In this document: piece by piece, positions 31,638 to 39,861 of the stretch | How the letters are laid out: each line of letters starts with the position of its first letter | Numbering within the stretch: position 1 is the stretch's first letter | Origin: Dankookia rubra | GTDB taxonomy: Bacteria; Pseudomonadota; Alphaproteobacteria; Acetobacterales; Acetobacteraceae | Direction of reading: 5' to 3' | Assembly: GCF_004355005.1 (NCBI RefSeq) | Contig: NZ_SMSJ01000012.1 | Location: 1 to 64,000 of the forward strand | Length of the DNA: 64,000 nucleotides | The notes under the pieces: generated by a model | Seen by the model: only the letters and a program-made list of their open reading frames with translations | What the model was told of the DNA's origin: nothing | Databases searched by the model: none | Made by a program: the position numbers and the translations under genes

Positions 31638-33833
31638 ATGGCGGACAGCAAACTGGCGGAGATGGACGCGAGGCCCCGGGCGGCCCTGCGGTACCGGGTC
31701 GAGGGCATGGATTGTCCCTCCTGTGCGTCCAAGATCGAAACGGCCGTTGGCCGGGTGGCGGGCGCCGAGGACATCAGGGTCAACTACGGCACCCAGATCC
31801 TGGCCTTCCGGCTAGACGAGGCAGCGACGCCTCGGATGGCTGTCGAGGACCAAGTCCGCAAGCTCGGCTACGGCATGTCGCCGGTCGAGGCGCCACGGGT
31901 GATCCCTGGTGAACCGGGCACCGCGGCCGAGGCCGAGGTTCGCAGTTCCGTCCGCCAGCCCTGGTGGAAAGGCGCAAAGGCTCAACTCGCCGCCGTGCTG
32001 GGCGGGTTGACTGCGGCCGGGTTCGCCGCCTCCCTGGCCGTGCCCGCCCTGGACCACTGGGCCTACCTGCCCGGCGCCTTACTTGGCCTCGCCTTCTTCG
32101 GCCGAAAGGCGGTCGCCGCCGCGCGGGCTGGGTCGCCCTTCAGCATCGAGATGCTGATGTCGATCGCAACGGTCGGCGCCATCGCCATCGGCGCAACCTC
32201 CGAGGCTGCAGTCGTCGTGTTCCTGTTCACTATCGGTGAGCTACTCGAGGGCGTCGCCGCCGGGCGCGCCCGTGCGGGCATCGAGGCGCTGGGCGCCCTG
32301 GTGCCGAGGACGGCGCTGCGCATCGAGGACGGCGCGGCGCGAGAAGTGCCTGCTGCCACCCTGAAAGTGGGAGACCTCGTCCTGGTGCGGCCGGGCGACC
32401 GCGTGTCAGCCGATGGCGAGGTGGCCGAAGGCGAATCCGAGGTCGATGAGAGCCCGGTGACCGGCGAATCTGCCCCCGTCTCCAAAGCCGAGGGCGCTCC
32501 CGTCTTCGCGGGCAGCATCAACGCTTCCGGCGCGCTCCAGGTCCGGGTGACGAAGCCCACCTCCGACAATACCATCGCCCGTATCATCCGGCTGGTAGAG
32601 GAGGCGCAGGAGGCCAAGGCGCCGACGGCGCGCTTCATTGAACGCTTCTCCTCCGTCTACACTCCCATCGCCGTCGCCGTGGCGGCCCTGGTCGCCGTGG
32701 CGCCACCGCTCGTGCTTGGCGCCGACTGGGACACCTGGATCTACCGCGGCCTGGCGTTGTTGCTCGTCGCCTGCCCGTGCGCACTCGTCCTATCCACTCC
32801 CGCCGCCATTGCTTCCGGCCTCGCCGTTGGCACCCGTCGCGGTCTGCTGGTGAAGGGGGGCGGCGCCTTGGAGACCATCGGTCGGATCCGCACCGTCGCC
32901 TTCGACAAAACCGGCACCCTGACCGAGGGGCGCCCGCGCGTCACCGACGTCCTCACCCTGACCGGCTCGGAGCGGACGGTGCTTGGCCTCGCAGCCACCG
33001 TGGAGAACGGCTCCAGCCATCCGCTCGGCCGCGCCATCCTGGAGTGGGCGGCGGCGGAAGGCATCCCGCTGCGCCCTGCCAAGGATTCACGCACCATTCC
33101 CGGCAAGGCCGTCGAGGCGGTCGTGTCCGGCAAGCGCGTTGCCGTCGGCTCGCCCTCCTACGCGACCGAGCAGGCGCCGCTCCCATCCGAGGCGGAGCAG
33201 ACGGTCACGGAGTGGGAGAACCAAGGAAAGACGGTGGTGGTCGTGTCCGTGGACGGCACGCCCAACGGCCTGATTGCGGTGCGCGACGAACCCCGGCCTG
33301 ACGCCGCCGCGGGCATCCGAGCGCTCGACGCCCTCGGGGTTCGGGCGGTCATGCTGACCGGCGACAATCCGCGGACCGGCAGGGCCATCGCTGCCGCGCT
33401 CGGCCTCGACGTCCAGGCGGGCCTGTTGCCCGAGGATAAGCTGCGCGAGATCGGCACCTTGAAAGCGCAGGCGCCGGTGGCGATGGTCGGCGACGGCATC
33501 AACGACGCGCCGGCACTGGCGGCGGCCTCGGTCGGCGTGGCGATGGGCGGCGGGACCGACGTGGCCCTGGAGACAGCGGACGCGGCCATCCTGAACAACC
33601 GGGTTGCGGACGTGGCCGCCCTGGTCGGGCTTTCGCGCGCGACGATGAGCAATGTCCGTCAGAACGTAGCCGTCGCACTCGGCCTGAAGGCGGTCTTCCT
33701 GGTGACGACGGTGGCGGGCGTCACCGGCCTCTGGCCCGCTGTGCTGGCCGACACCGGGGCGACGGTGCTGGTGACGCTGAACGCCCTGCGGCTGCTCGGA
33801 TACCGCTTCAAGGGCGTGGCGGCGCATGGCTGA
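31638..33833 (+). CDS. zntA: P1B-type ATPase for Zn/Cd/Pb export (ZntA/CadA-like)
   Basis: A 731-residue metal pump. The N-terminal HMA domain has GMDCPSCASK (Cys 26, Cys 29). The actuator motif is PVTGESAPVSK, the membrane metal site is the Cys-Pro-Cys in LLVACPCALVLSTPAA, the phosphorylation site is DKTGTLTEG, and the hinge is MVGDGINDAPALAAA. This is the P1B-2 (Zn, Cd, Pb) pattern rather than copper. It pumps metal from cytoplasm to periplasm. The upstream MerR-type promoter gives direct support for metal induction. Confidence 0.92.
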   Translation: MADSKLAEMDARPRAALRYRVEGMDCPSCASKIETAVGRVAGAEDIRVNYGTQILAFRLDEAATPRMAVEDQVRKLGYGMSPVEAPRVIPGEPGTAAEAEVRSSVRQPWWKGAKAQLAAVLGGLTAAGFAASLAVPALDHWAYLPGALLGLAFFGRKAVAAARAGSPFSIEMLMSIATVGAIAIGATSEAAVVVFLFTIGELLEGVAAGRARAGIEALGALVPRTALRIEDGAAREVPAATLKVGDLVLVRPGDRVSADGEVAEGESEVDESPVTGESAPVSKAEGAPVFAGSINASGALQVRVTKPTSDNTIARIIRLVEEAQEAKAPTARFIERFSSVYTPIAVAVAALVAVAPPLVLGADWDTWIYRGLALLLVACPCALVLSTPAAIASGLAVGTRRGLLVKGGGALETIGRIRTVAFDKTGTLTEGRPRVTDVLTLTGSERTVLGLAATVENGSSHPLGRAILEWAAAEGIPLRPAKDSRTIPGKAVEAVVSGKRVAVGSPSYATEQAPLPSEAEQTVTEWENQGKTVVVVSVDGTPNGLIAVRDEPRPDAAAGIRALDALGVRAVMLTGDNPRTGRAIAAALGLDVQAGLLPEDKLREIGTLKAQAPVAMVGDGINDAPALAAASVGVAMGGGTDVALETADAAILNNRVADVAALVGLSRATMSNVRQNVAVALGLKAVFLVTTVAGVTGLWPAVLADTGATVLVTLNALRLLGYRFKGVAAHG

Positions 33834-33910
33834 CGACGCCAGCCGACCGACAACCTGACGGAGTTGGCAGGAACCAAGCCTTGCCTGCCCGGGGTCAAAC
33901 TCCCATTTGT

Positions 33911-33925
33911 TGAGAATCATTCTCA
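33911..33925 (+). promoter_or_regulatory. Fur-box-like palindrome
   Basis: TGAGAATCATTCTCA is a perfect 7-1-7 palindrome of the kind bound by Fur, ending 15 bases before the start of the FTR1 gene. It suggests repression of iron uptake when iron is ample. Confidence 0.75.
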
Positions 33926-33940
33926 TTTGGAAGGCTTGGC

Positions 33941-34729
33941 ATGGGGTCAGTTGCCGTAGAGGCCGCAGTCATCCTGCTGCGCGAGGGCTTGGAGGTCATC
34001 CTGGTGCTGGCGGCGTTGACCGCGTTCCTGCGCCGGGCGGCACCGGATCGGATGGGCGCCCTGCGTTGGGGCGCCCTGGCCGGGCTCGCCGCCAGCTTGG
34101 TCCTGGCCGTCACCTACGCCACCTGGAGCGGTGGCGCGCACGACGACAGGGTCGAAGGCGTCACCTGCCTCGTCGCTGCGGCGCTGATGCTTTGGACTGG
34201 CGGCTGGATGTGGCTGCGCTCCGACCCGCGCGCCTGGACCGGCGCCCTGAAGCGGCAGGCCGAGCGGGCGCTGGCGTCGGGGCGCGTCGCCACTGCCGTG
34301 GGCGGCATCGGGTTCCTCGCGGTTTTCCGCGAGGGCGCGGAGACGGTGCTGTTCCTGCTGGCACTCGGCACCACGGCGGTCAGCCTGGGGCCGATGCTGC
34401 TCGGCCTCGGCGTCGCCGCCCTGTGCCTCACGGTCCTCTGGTGGGTGGTCAGCCGCGCCACGTTGCGCCTGCCGCTGCGCCCTCTGTTCGTCGCAACCTC
34501 GGTGTTCCTCCTCGCCATGGCGGCACGCTTCGTCGGTGCCGGGATTCAGGAGTTCCAGGAGCAGGCGGTGGTGCCGTTCACGCCCGTCGAGATTCCGGAC
34601 TGGCTCGCCGACCTCGGCGTTGCTCCGAGCTGGGAGGCGCTGGCGCTGCAGATCGCGGTCCTGATGGCGGTGGCGGTCTTCATCGCCCTGCCGCGCAGGA
34701 AGCCCCCCATGAGCGCTGCCGCCGAGTAG
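33941..34729 (+). CDS. FTR1-family iron permease (EfeU-like)
   Basis: A 262-residue membrane protein with about seven hydrophobic segments. It has both FTR1 ferric-ligand motifs, LLREGLEVIL near the start and VFREGAETVLF near residue 130. It imports iron, usually with an oxidase or periplasmic partner (EfeO/EfeB, or a multicopper oxidase). No efeO or efeB is next to it; only a 58-residue exported protein follows. A Fur-like palindrome lies in its promoter. Iron uptake may compensate for metal stress; the multicopper oxidase at 49124 is a conceivable but unsupported partner. Confidence 0.85.
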   Translation: MGSVAVEAAVILLREGLEVILVLAALTAFLRRAAPDRMGALRWGALAGLAASLVLAVTYATWSGGAHDDRVEGVTCLVAAALMLWTGGWMWLRSDPRAWTGALKRQAERALASGRVATAVGGIGFLAVFREGAETVLFLLALGTTAVSLGPMLLGLGVAALCLTVLWWVVSRATLRLPLRPLFVATSVFLLAMAARFVGAGIQEFQEQAVVPFTPVEIPDWLADLGVAPSWEALALQIAVLMAVAVFIALPRRKPPMSAAAE

Positions 34730-34736
34730 CGCTCCG

Positions 34737-34913
34737 ATGCCTCCGCGTGCTCGCCGCCGCACGCCGCCGATGGCAGCCTTGCTCCTGGCCGCTGCACTCG
34801 CCTGGCCTTGGGTCGGAACCGCGCAGGAGGTTTGCGGCGGCGCGGTCGAGGCCGCGGGCGAGCCGGGGGCTACGCAGGGGCTCGCCTCGCCTGTGTCGTA
34901 CCGCCCGGCTTAG
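34737..34913 (+). CDS. Tiny exported protein after the FTR1 gene
   Basis: A 58-residue frame starting 8 bases after the FTR1 stop: a basic start (MPPRARRRTPPMAALLLAAA), a hydrophobic segment ending WVGTAQE, then a short mature part with one Cys (EVCGGAVEAAGEPG). It looks like a signal peptide with a very short cargo, possibly the remains of a periplasmic partner such as EfeO or a cytochrome. Its stop overlaps the end of the convergent lipoprotein gene by 4 bases. Low certainty. Confidence 0.35.
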   Translation: MPPRARRRTPPMAALLLAAALAWPWVGTAQEVCGGAVEAAGEPGATQGLASPVSYRPA

Positions 34914-35557
34914 TGGCGGTGGCCGTGACCCCCGAAGTGGTGATGGCCGCCGAAGTGGTTGTAGTGGCCGAAGTGGCGATGGCCCCAGCCGCCGCCGAAG
35001 AATCCCAGGCTCACCGCAGGGGCACCCCAGTATGGGCCGTAATAGGACCGGGCGCCCCAGTAGGGCGAGGCACCGTAGTAGGTGCCCGGCGCATAGGAGT
35101 AGGGCGAGACCGCCGCATAGGTTGGCTGACTGTTACCGCTAGCAGCCATGCACTGCACGTAGGCCGTGTCGTATCGCTGCTGGAGGCTCCCTGCCGACGC
35201 TTGGGCGTTCCCGGCGCCGACGGCCGAACCCGCCAGCAGGCCGCCTCCCGCGCCAAGCCCGGCGCCTGCGCCGGCGCTGCCAGCCGCCGCCCCAAGCAGG
35301 GCGCCCGCACCCGCGCCGAGCGCCGTGCCCACAGCGGCACTGCCGACCGCGCTCTGGTTCGCTGCATGCAGCGGCGAGCCCCCGCCGATCTGCTGCTGCG
35401 CGTAGCCGCGGCAGGCGGCGTCCTCCTGGTTGAACTGCGTGAGATTCTTCCCCTGCGGCGGGAACATCAAGGCGGTAGGTCCGGTCGGCGGCGCCACGGC
35501 GCACGCACTGAGGGCGAGCGCCCCGGCAAGTGCGGCGGTAGACCCGAAGCGTGGCAT
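34910..35557 (-). CDS. Glycine-zipper lipoprotein with His-rich C-terminus
   Basis: A 215-residue protein from the ATG at 35557 (aggag upstream). The N-terminus is a lipoprotein signal (AALAGALALSAC lipobox). Residues about 60-125 form Gly/Ala-rich glycine zippers (GAGAGALLGAAAGSAGAGAG). The C-terminal 70 residues are Tyr/Gly/His-rich, ending HFGGHHHFGGHGHRH. It is probably an envelope protein that can bind metal; the YWGARSYYGPYWG part recalls the two His-rich proteins at 18492 and 43453. An upstream frame extension to 35926 has no support. Confidence 0.7.
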   Translation of the reverse strand: MPRFGSTAALAGALALSACAVAPPTGPTALMFPPQGKNLTQFNQEDAACRGYAQQQIGGGSPLHAANQSAVGSAAVGTALGAGAGALLGAAAGSAGAGAGLGAGGGLLAGSAVGAGNAQASAGSLQQRYDTAYVQCMAASGNSQPTYAAVSPYSYAPGTYYGASPYWGARSYYGPYWGAPAVSLGFFGGGWGHRHFGHYNHFGGHHHFGGHGHRH

Positions 35558-35985
35558 GGCGGCGTTGCTCCTACCCGCTTCGCAGCTGTGCCCAGCCAAG
35601 CGGGCTTGCGAGAAAAACGTCCTTGCTGCCTTCCCGTTCGGTCCGGCTGCAAGAGCGAGCGTCTCTGTCGGGCCACCAGCAAGGTGGGACCGCGACCGGC
35701 GAGGATTGCGCGAAGGCCGCGCGGGAGTCATTGCGGCGCTTGGAGCCGCTGAGGCTTCGGAGGGAGGAAGTGCCCGCAGGACTCCGATCCAGCATACAGT
35801 AACCGGCCCAGCCGGTTCCCGCGGCACGGCCGTACCTGCGATGTCGACCGACCCGCCGGGGATGGAGATAGTTGGCCACCCATTGCACCTAGCCTGAGCG
35901 CCGAATGCCAAGAATGGACGGCGCATAACCGCAGCTTACACGACCGGGCCTTCTACCTCGGCTCAACGAGGGCTATGTTGACGCC
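35558..35985. other. Intergenic stretch without recognisable genes
   Basis: This is a divergent region between the lipoprotein gene (minus) and the small exported protein gene (plus). Open frames here have arginine/serine-rich shadow composition and no start signals. I saw no MerR-type 19-base promoter and no Fur-like palindrome. Confidence 0.4.
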
Positions 35986-36351
35986 ATGCTCCTCCGCCTT
36001 ACCAGGCTGGTCATCGCTGTCATCACGATCGTCGCCTTCCTCGGCGCCAGTCTGATGCAGAATCTGCCGTCCGCGCAGGCGGACACGGCGGGCATGGCCA
36101 TGATGGCTAACATGGGGGGCGACGGCGGGGCGATGCCCTGCCACGGCACACAGAAGTCGGATCCGTGCCAGGACAAGGTGCCCGGGTGCATGACCGACCT
36201 GGGATGCCTCTTCGTGGTCGGCATCCCGGTGCCTGTCGCGCCTGCGGTCTCGGACCCGGCTTGGTCCCGGGTGGCCTACTGGCAGTCCGTCCGCCTGGCC
36301 AACGGCGTCTCCCTCAAGCCATATCTCGGGCCTCCCATCCGCCTCGTCTGA
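35986..36351 (+). CDS. Small exported Met/Cys/His protein ahead of the cus genes
   Basis: A 121-residue protein with a signal peptide (LTRLVIAVITIVAFLGASLM). The mature N-terminus is rich in Met (MAMMANMGGDGGAMPCHG), followed by a Cys cluster (CHGTQKSDPCQDKVPGC, then DLGC). Thioether and thiol ligands suit Cu(I) or Ag(I), consistent with its place before cusCBA. I recognise no named family. The start is chosen for the signal peptide. Confidence 0.6.
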   Translation: MLLRLTRLVIAVITIVAFLGASLMQNLPSAQADTAGMAMMANMGGDGGAMPCHGTQKSDPCQDKVPGCMTDLGCLFVVGIPVPVAPAVSDPAWSRVAYWQSVRLANGVSLKPYLGPPIRLV

Positions 36352-36519
36352 GTTGAGCCGTCCGCGCCCACGCGCCGCGGCTTTCTCTGCCCTTTCGGTC
36401 CTCGGCGCACCCGGCCTCAACGGCATCGGGGCGCGTCCAGCATCGAGGGAGCGGAGTCTCCAGACGACATCGGCCGCCCGCCTTCGACGCGGGTGCGGCC
36501 CACGGAATGGGACACCACG

Positions 36520-36927
36520 ATGCTCTCCAAGCTCCTACGCGCGTCCGTGCTCGGCGCCGCCACCATGCTCACGCCCGCCCTCCTCGCCACCGGCGCCTTC
36601 GCGGCCGCCAGCGACTACCGGTTCGAGGTGGTCAGCGCCCGCCCCGCCGGGCCGCACAAGACCGACGTAACCCTCCGCCTGGTCCACGTCCCGGACAACA
36701 AGCCGGTGCCGGACGCGGTCGTCTTCCAGACCAAGGCCGACATGGCGCCCGCGGGCATGCCGACCATGACCGGCGCCGTCGCCCCGCAAGCGGCCCAGCA
36801 GCCGGGCACCTACCGGTTCCAGGTGGACACCGGCATGGCCGGAGGCTGGGCGCTGACGCTCGCCGCCAAGGTCCAGGGCGAGGCGGAGACGGTGCACGCC
36901 ACGGTCACCTTCAGCGCGGCGCAATGA
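36520..36927 (+). CDS. FixH/YtkA-like periplasmic protein
   Basis: A 135-residue exported protein (signal peptide MLSKLLRASVLGAATMLTPA, then LLATGAFA) with one beta-sandwich domain: YRFEVVSARPAGPHKTDVTL, then MPTMTGAVAPQAAQQPGTYR and GGWALTLAAKVQGE. This is the FixH/YtkA-like pattern common in copper efflux operons as a small periplasmic copper-handling partner. It is one base upstream of the TolC-like gene, so it is the first clear member of the cus operon. The start is the ATG at 36520. Confidence 0.75.
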   Translation: MLSKLLRASVLGAATMLTPALLATGAFAAASDYRFEVVSARPAGPHKTDVTLRLVHVPDNKPVPDAVVFQTKADMAPAGMPTMTGAVAPQAAQQPGTYRFQVDTGMAGGWALTLAAKVQGEAETVHATVTFSAAQ

Positions 36928-36928
36928 G

Positions 36929-38251
36929 ATGGCGCGTCCCGCATGGGGGGCCGCCCCGCCGCCGAGGCGCCCCGAGCGAGGGTCCGGCGTGGCCCTCGCG
37001 CTTGGCCTGACGCTCGCGCTCCTGGCAGGGCCAGGCCAGGCGCAGACCAGGACAGCGCAGCGGACCCCGGGGGGAGGACTCCCCGGGGCCACGCTGGAGA
37101 GCGCGCTTGCCGTCGCCCGCCAGCTCAGCCCCGAGCTGGCGGCCCGCGCGCTCGACACCGCCGCCGCCCGGGCGCGCGTCACCGTCGCCGGGTCGCTGCC
37201 CGACCCAACAGTCCAGGTGATGTCGGACGATGTTGACCGGACCTCGGGCCCGCGGCCGAACAAGATGGTCTACTCGTTCCAGCAGGAGATCCCGCTCTGG
37301 GGCAGGCGCGACCTGCGGCGCGAGGTCGCCCAGGCCGAGGTGGGCCAGAGGACAGCGCAGGCCCAGGCGGCCGAGGCCGAACTGGCCGAGCGGGTGAAGG
37401 TTGCCTTCGCCCGCTACTACACCTCATACGAGGCGCTTCATCGGACGGAGGAACTCCACCGGGCCATCCACGGCATCGCCCAAGTCTCCCTGGAGCGCTA
37501 CGCCCAGGGGCGCGGCGAGCAGCAGGAGGTATTCCGGGCCGAGGTCGAGACCACGCGGGTGGCGACCGAGATCGTCCGCCTCGAGGCGGCGCTCCGGAGC
37601 GCGCAGGGGCAGCTAAACGCACTGCTTGTCCGCCCGGCCGACGCGCCGCTCGCCCGGCCCGAACGCCTGCGCCCGCTCCCTGACGCGCGGGCCCTCGATA
37701 CCGCGCGGCTGGCCGAGCGCGCCAGGGGCACCAACCCCAACTTGGCGGTCGACGCCTCAGCCATCCGCGGCGCCGAGACCAACCGCAGGCTGACCGACCG
37801 GAACTGGTACCCGGACGTCACCCTGGGCGCGTCGGCCATCGACCGCTCGGGCTTCGGGCCGCCCGGCTACCAGGCGTGGGTCGCCTTCAAGGTCCCGCTG
37901 CAGTGGGGCCTACGAGAGGCGCAGGCGGCCGAGGCCGGTGCCCAGGCCGGGGCGGCTCGGGCCCGGCTGGAGACGCGCGAGCAGCAGATCCGGAGCGACC
38001 TCGCCGAGGCCGTGGCGGGCTTCGAGGGCAGCCGCCGAACCGCGGACCTCATCCGCCGCCAGCTCCTGCCACAGGGCGAGGCGCTCGTGCGCTCAGGGGC
38101 GGCTGGATACGGCTTCGGCCGAGTCGACCTCGCCACCGTTCTCAGGGCGCAGCACGACCTCGCCGACTTCCGCTTGCAGCTCCTCTCGACCGAGTTCGAC
38201 GCGCAGCGCCAGCTCGCACTGATCGAACGGCTCGTCGGAGGCGACCTGTGA
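36929..38251 (+). CDS. cusC: CusC-type outer-membrane efflux channel (TolC family)
   Basis: A 440-residue outer-membrane factor with a signal peptide (VALALGLTLALLAGPGQA). Two helical repeats carry SALAVARQLSPELAARALDT and, later, RGAETNRRLTDRNWYPDVTL. It is the exit duct of the Cu/Ag RND system. Its stop overlaps the GTG start of the adaptor gene (GTGA). It starts one base after the FixH-like stop. Confidence 0.9.
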   Translation: MARPAWGAAPPPRRPERGSGVALALGLTLALLAGPGQAQTRTAQRTPGGGLPGATLESALAVARQLSPELAARALDTAAARARVTVAGSLPDPTVQVMSDDVDRTSGPRPNKMVYSFQQEIPLWGRRDLRREVAQAEVGQRTAQAQAAEAELAERVKVAFARYYTSYEALHRTEELHRAIHGIAQVSLERYAQGRGEQQEVFRAEVETTRVATEIVRLEAALRSAQGQLNALLVRPADAPLARPERLRPLPDARALDTARLAERARGTNPNLAVDASAIRGAETNRRLTDRNWYPDVTLGASAIDRSGFGPPGYQAWVAFKVPLQWGLREAQAAEAGAQAGAARARLETREQQIRSDLAEAVAGFEGSRRTADLIRRQLLPQGEALVRSGAAGYGFGRVDLATVLRAQHDLADFRLQLLSTEFDAQRQLALIERLVGGDL

Positions 38252-39861
38252 ACCGGCGCCTCCTCGGCGGCGCCTGCCTGCTCGCCGTGGCGACTGCGGG
38301 GGCAGGCCTCTGGCTGACGGGACCGTCCCGGCTTTTCCTTGCCCCCGGCGCGGCGGTGGCGCAGCAACCGCCCTCACGCCAGCCGCTCTACTACCGCGAC
38401 CCGTCGGGCGGGCCGGACTTCTCGCCGACCCCCAAAAAGGATTCGCAGGGCCGCGACTACGTCCCGGTATTCGACGAGGCCGAGCAGGCGCCGCCCGTGG
38501 CAGCACCGTCACCCGCGGCCCCGGCTCGCCAGCCGCTCTACTACCAGGACCCAACCGGCAGGTCCGAATACTCGACGACACCAAGGAAAACCGTCGACGG
38601 GCGCGACTTCGTCCCCGTCTACGAGGACACCAGCGCGCCGTCCCACTCCGCCACCGCGCCAGCGTCGGCGCCTGCCCCGACGCCCCCAGGCGGACGCGGC
38701 CGGATCCTCTTCTATCGGAACCCCATGGGCCTGCCCGACACCTCGCCGATGCCCAAGAAGGACTCGATGGGCATGGATTACATCCCCGTCTACGAAGACG
38801 AGGCCAACCAGCCCACGGGCACCGTCACGGTAAGCCCGGAGCGGGTGCAGATGCTCGGCGTCCGCATCGAGGCGGCGGCGGAGCGGACCATGACCCGCTC
38901 CATCCGGGCAGTCGGCACCATCGCCGTTGACGAGCGCCGCCTTGCCGTCGTGGCCCCGCGGTTCGAGGGCTGGATTGAGAAGCTCCTCGTCAACGAGACG
39001 GGCCAGCCAGTGCGCCGCGGCCAGCCCCTGTTCGAGGTCTACAGCCCCGAGCTGGCAGCGGCCGAGCGGGAGTACGTCATCGCCCGGCAGGCCGAGGGCA
39101 CCATGGCGCACGCCGACCCCGCCATGCGCAGCGGAAGCGCGGGCATCGCGGCGGCGGCGCTGACGCGGCTGCGCAACTTCGACCTGCCCGCCGAGGAGGT
39201 CGCCCGCCTGCGGCGCACCGGCAGGGTCAGCAATACCCTGACGCTGACCGCGCCGATGGACGGCGTGGTTCTGGAAAAGACCGCGCTGCAGGGCATGCGG
39301 TTCGCGCCCGGCGATGCGCTCTACCGCATCGCCGACCTCTCGACCGTCTGGCTGCTCGCCGACGTCTTCGAGCAGGACCTGGGGCTCGTCGGGCCCGGCC
39401 AAGAGGCCAGCATCGCCATGACCGCCTACCCGGACCGGCGCTTCGCCGGGAGGGTCACCTTCGTCTACCCGACCCTGAACGCGGCCACGCGCACGGCCAG
39501 GGTGCGCATTGAGATCCCGAACCCGGAGGGGCTACTCAAACCGGACATGTACGCGACGGTGGAGATCGCGGCACCCCTCGGTTCGAAGCCCATGATCGCG
39601 GTGCCAGATTCAGCAGTGCTCGACAGCGGCACGCGGCAGGTCGTCCTCGTCGAGCGCGCCCCCGGTCGTTACGAACCGCGCGTCGTGACCCTGGGCCGCC
39701 GGGCCAACGGACAAGTCGAAATCCGCCAAGGAATCAGCGCGGGCGACAAGGTGGTGGTCGGCGCCAACTTCCTCATCGACGCCGAGAGCAACCTACGAGC
39801 AGCGCTCCAATCCTTCGCGGCGCCTCCACCGCCCGCTCCCGGCCAGGAGCAGCCCCGATGA
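38248..39861 (+). CDS. cusB: CusB-type adaptor with three heavy-metal-binding repeats
   Basis: A 537-residue membrane fusion protein from the GTG at 38248, overlapping the cusC stop. After a signal anchor, three copies of the CusB metal-binding repeat occur at about 45-75, 95-125 and 150-180: LYYRDPSGGPDFSPTPKKDS, LYYQDPTGRSEYSTTPRKTV and LFYRNPMGLPDTSPMPKKDS. Only the third keeps the methionines (NPMG, PMPKKDSMGMDY). The rest is a normal adaptor: VQMLGVRIEAAAERTMTRSI, beta-barrel, helical hairpin and lipoyl parts. It bridges pump and channel and can pass Cu(I)/Ag(I). Confidence 0.9.
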   Translation: MNRRLLGGACLLAVATAGAGLWLTGPSRLFLAPGAAVAQQPPSRQPLYYRDPSGGPDFSPTPKKDSQGRDYVPVFDEAEQAPPVAAPSPAAPARQPLYYQDPTGRSEYSTTPRKTVDGRDFVPVYEDTSAPSHSATAPASAPAPTPPGGRGRILFYRNPMGLPDTSPMPKKDSMGMDYIPVYEDEANQPTGTVTVSPERVQMLGVRIEAAAERTMTRSIRAVGTIAVDERRLAVVAPRFEGWIEKLLVNETGQPVRRGQPLFEVYSPELAAAEREYVIARQAEGTMAHADPAMRSGSAGIAAAALTRLRNFDLPAEEVARLRRTGRVSNTLTLTAPMDGVVLEKTALQGMRFAPGDALYRIADLSTVWLLADVFEQDLGLVGPGQEASIAMTAYPDRRFAGRVTFVYPTLNAATRTARVRIEIPNPEGLLKPDMYATVEIAAPLGSKPMIAVPDSAVLDSGTRQVVLVERAPGRYEPRVVTLGRRANGQVEIRQGISAGDKVVVGANFLIDAESNLRAALQSFAAPPPPAPGQEQPR

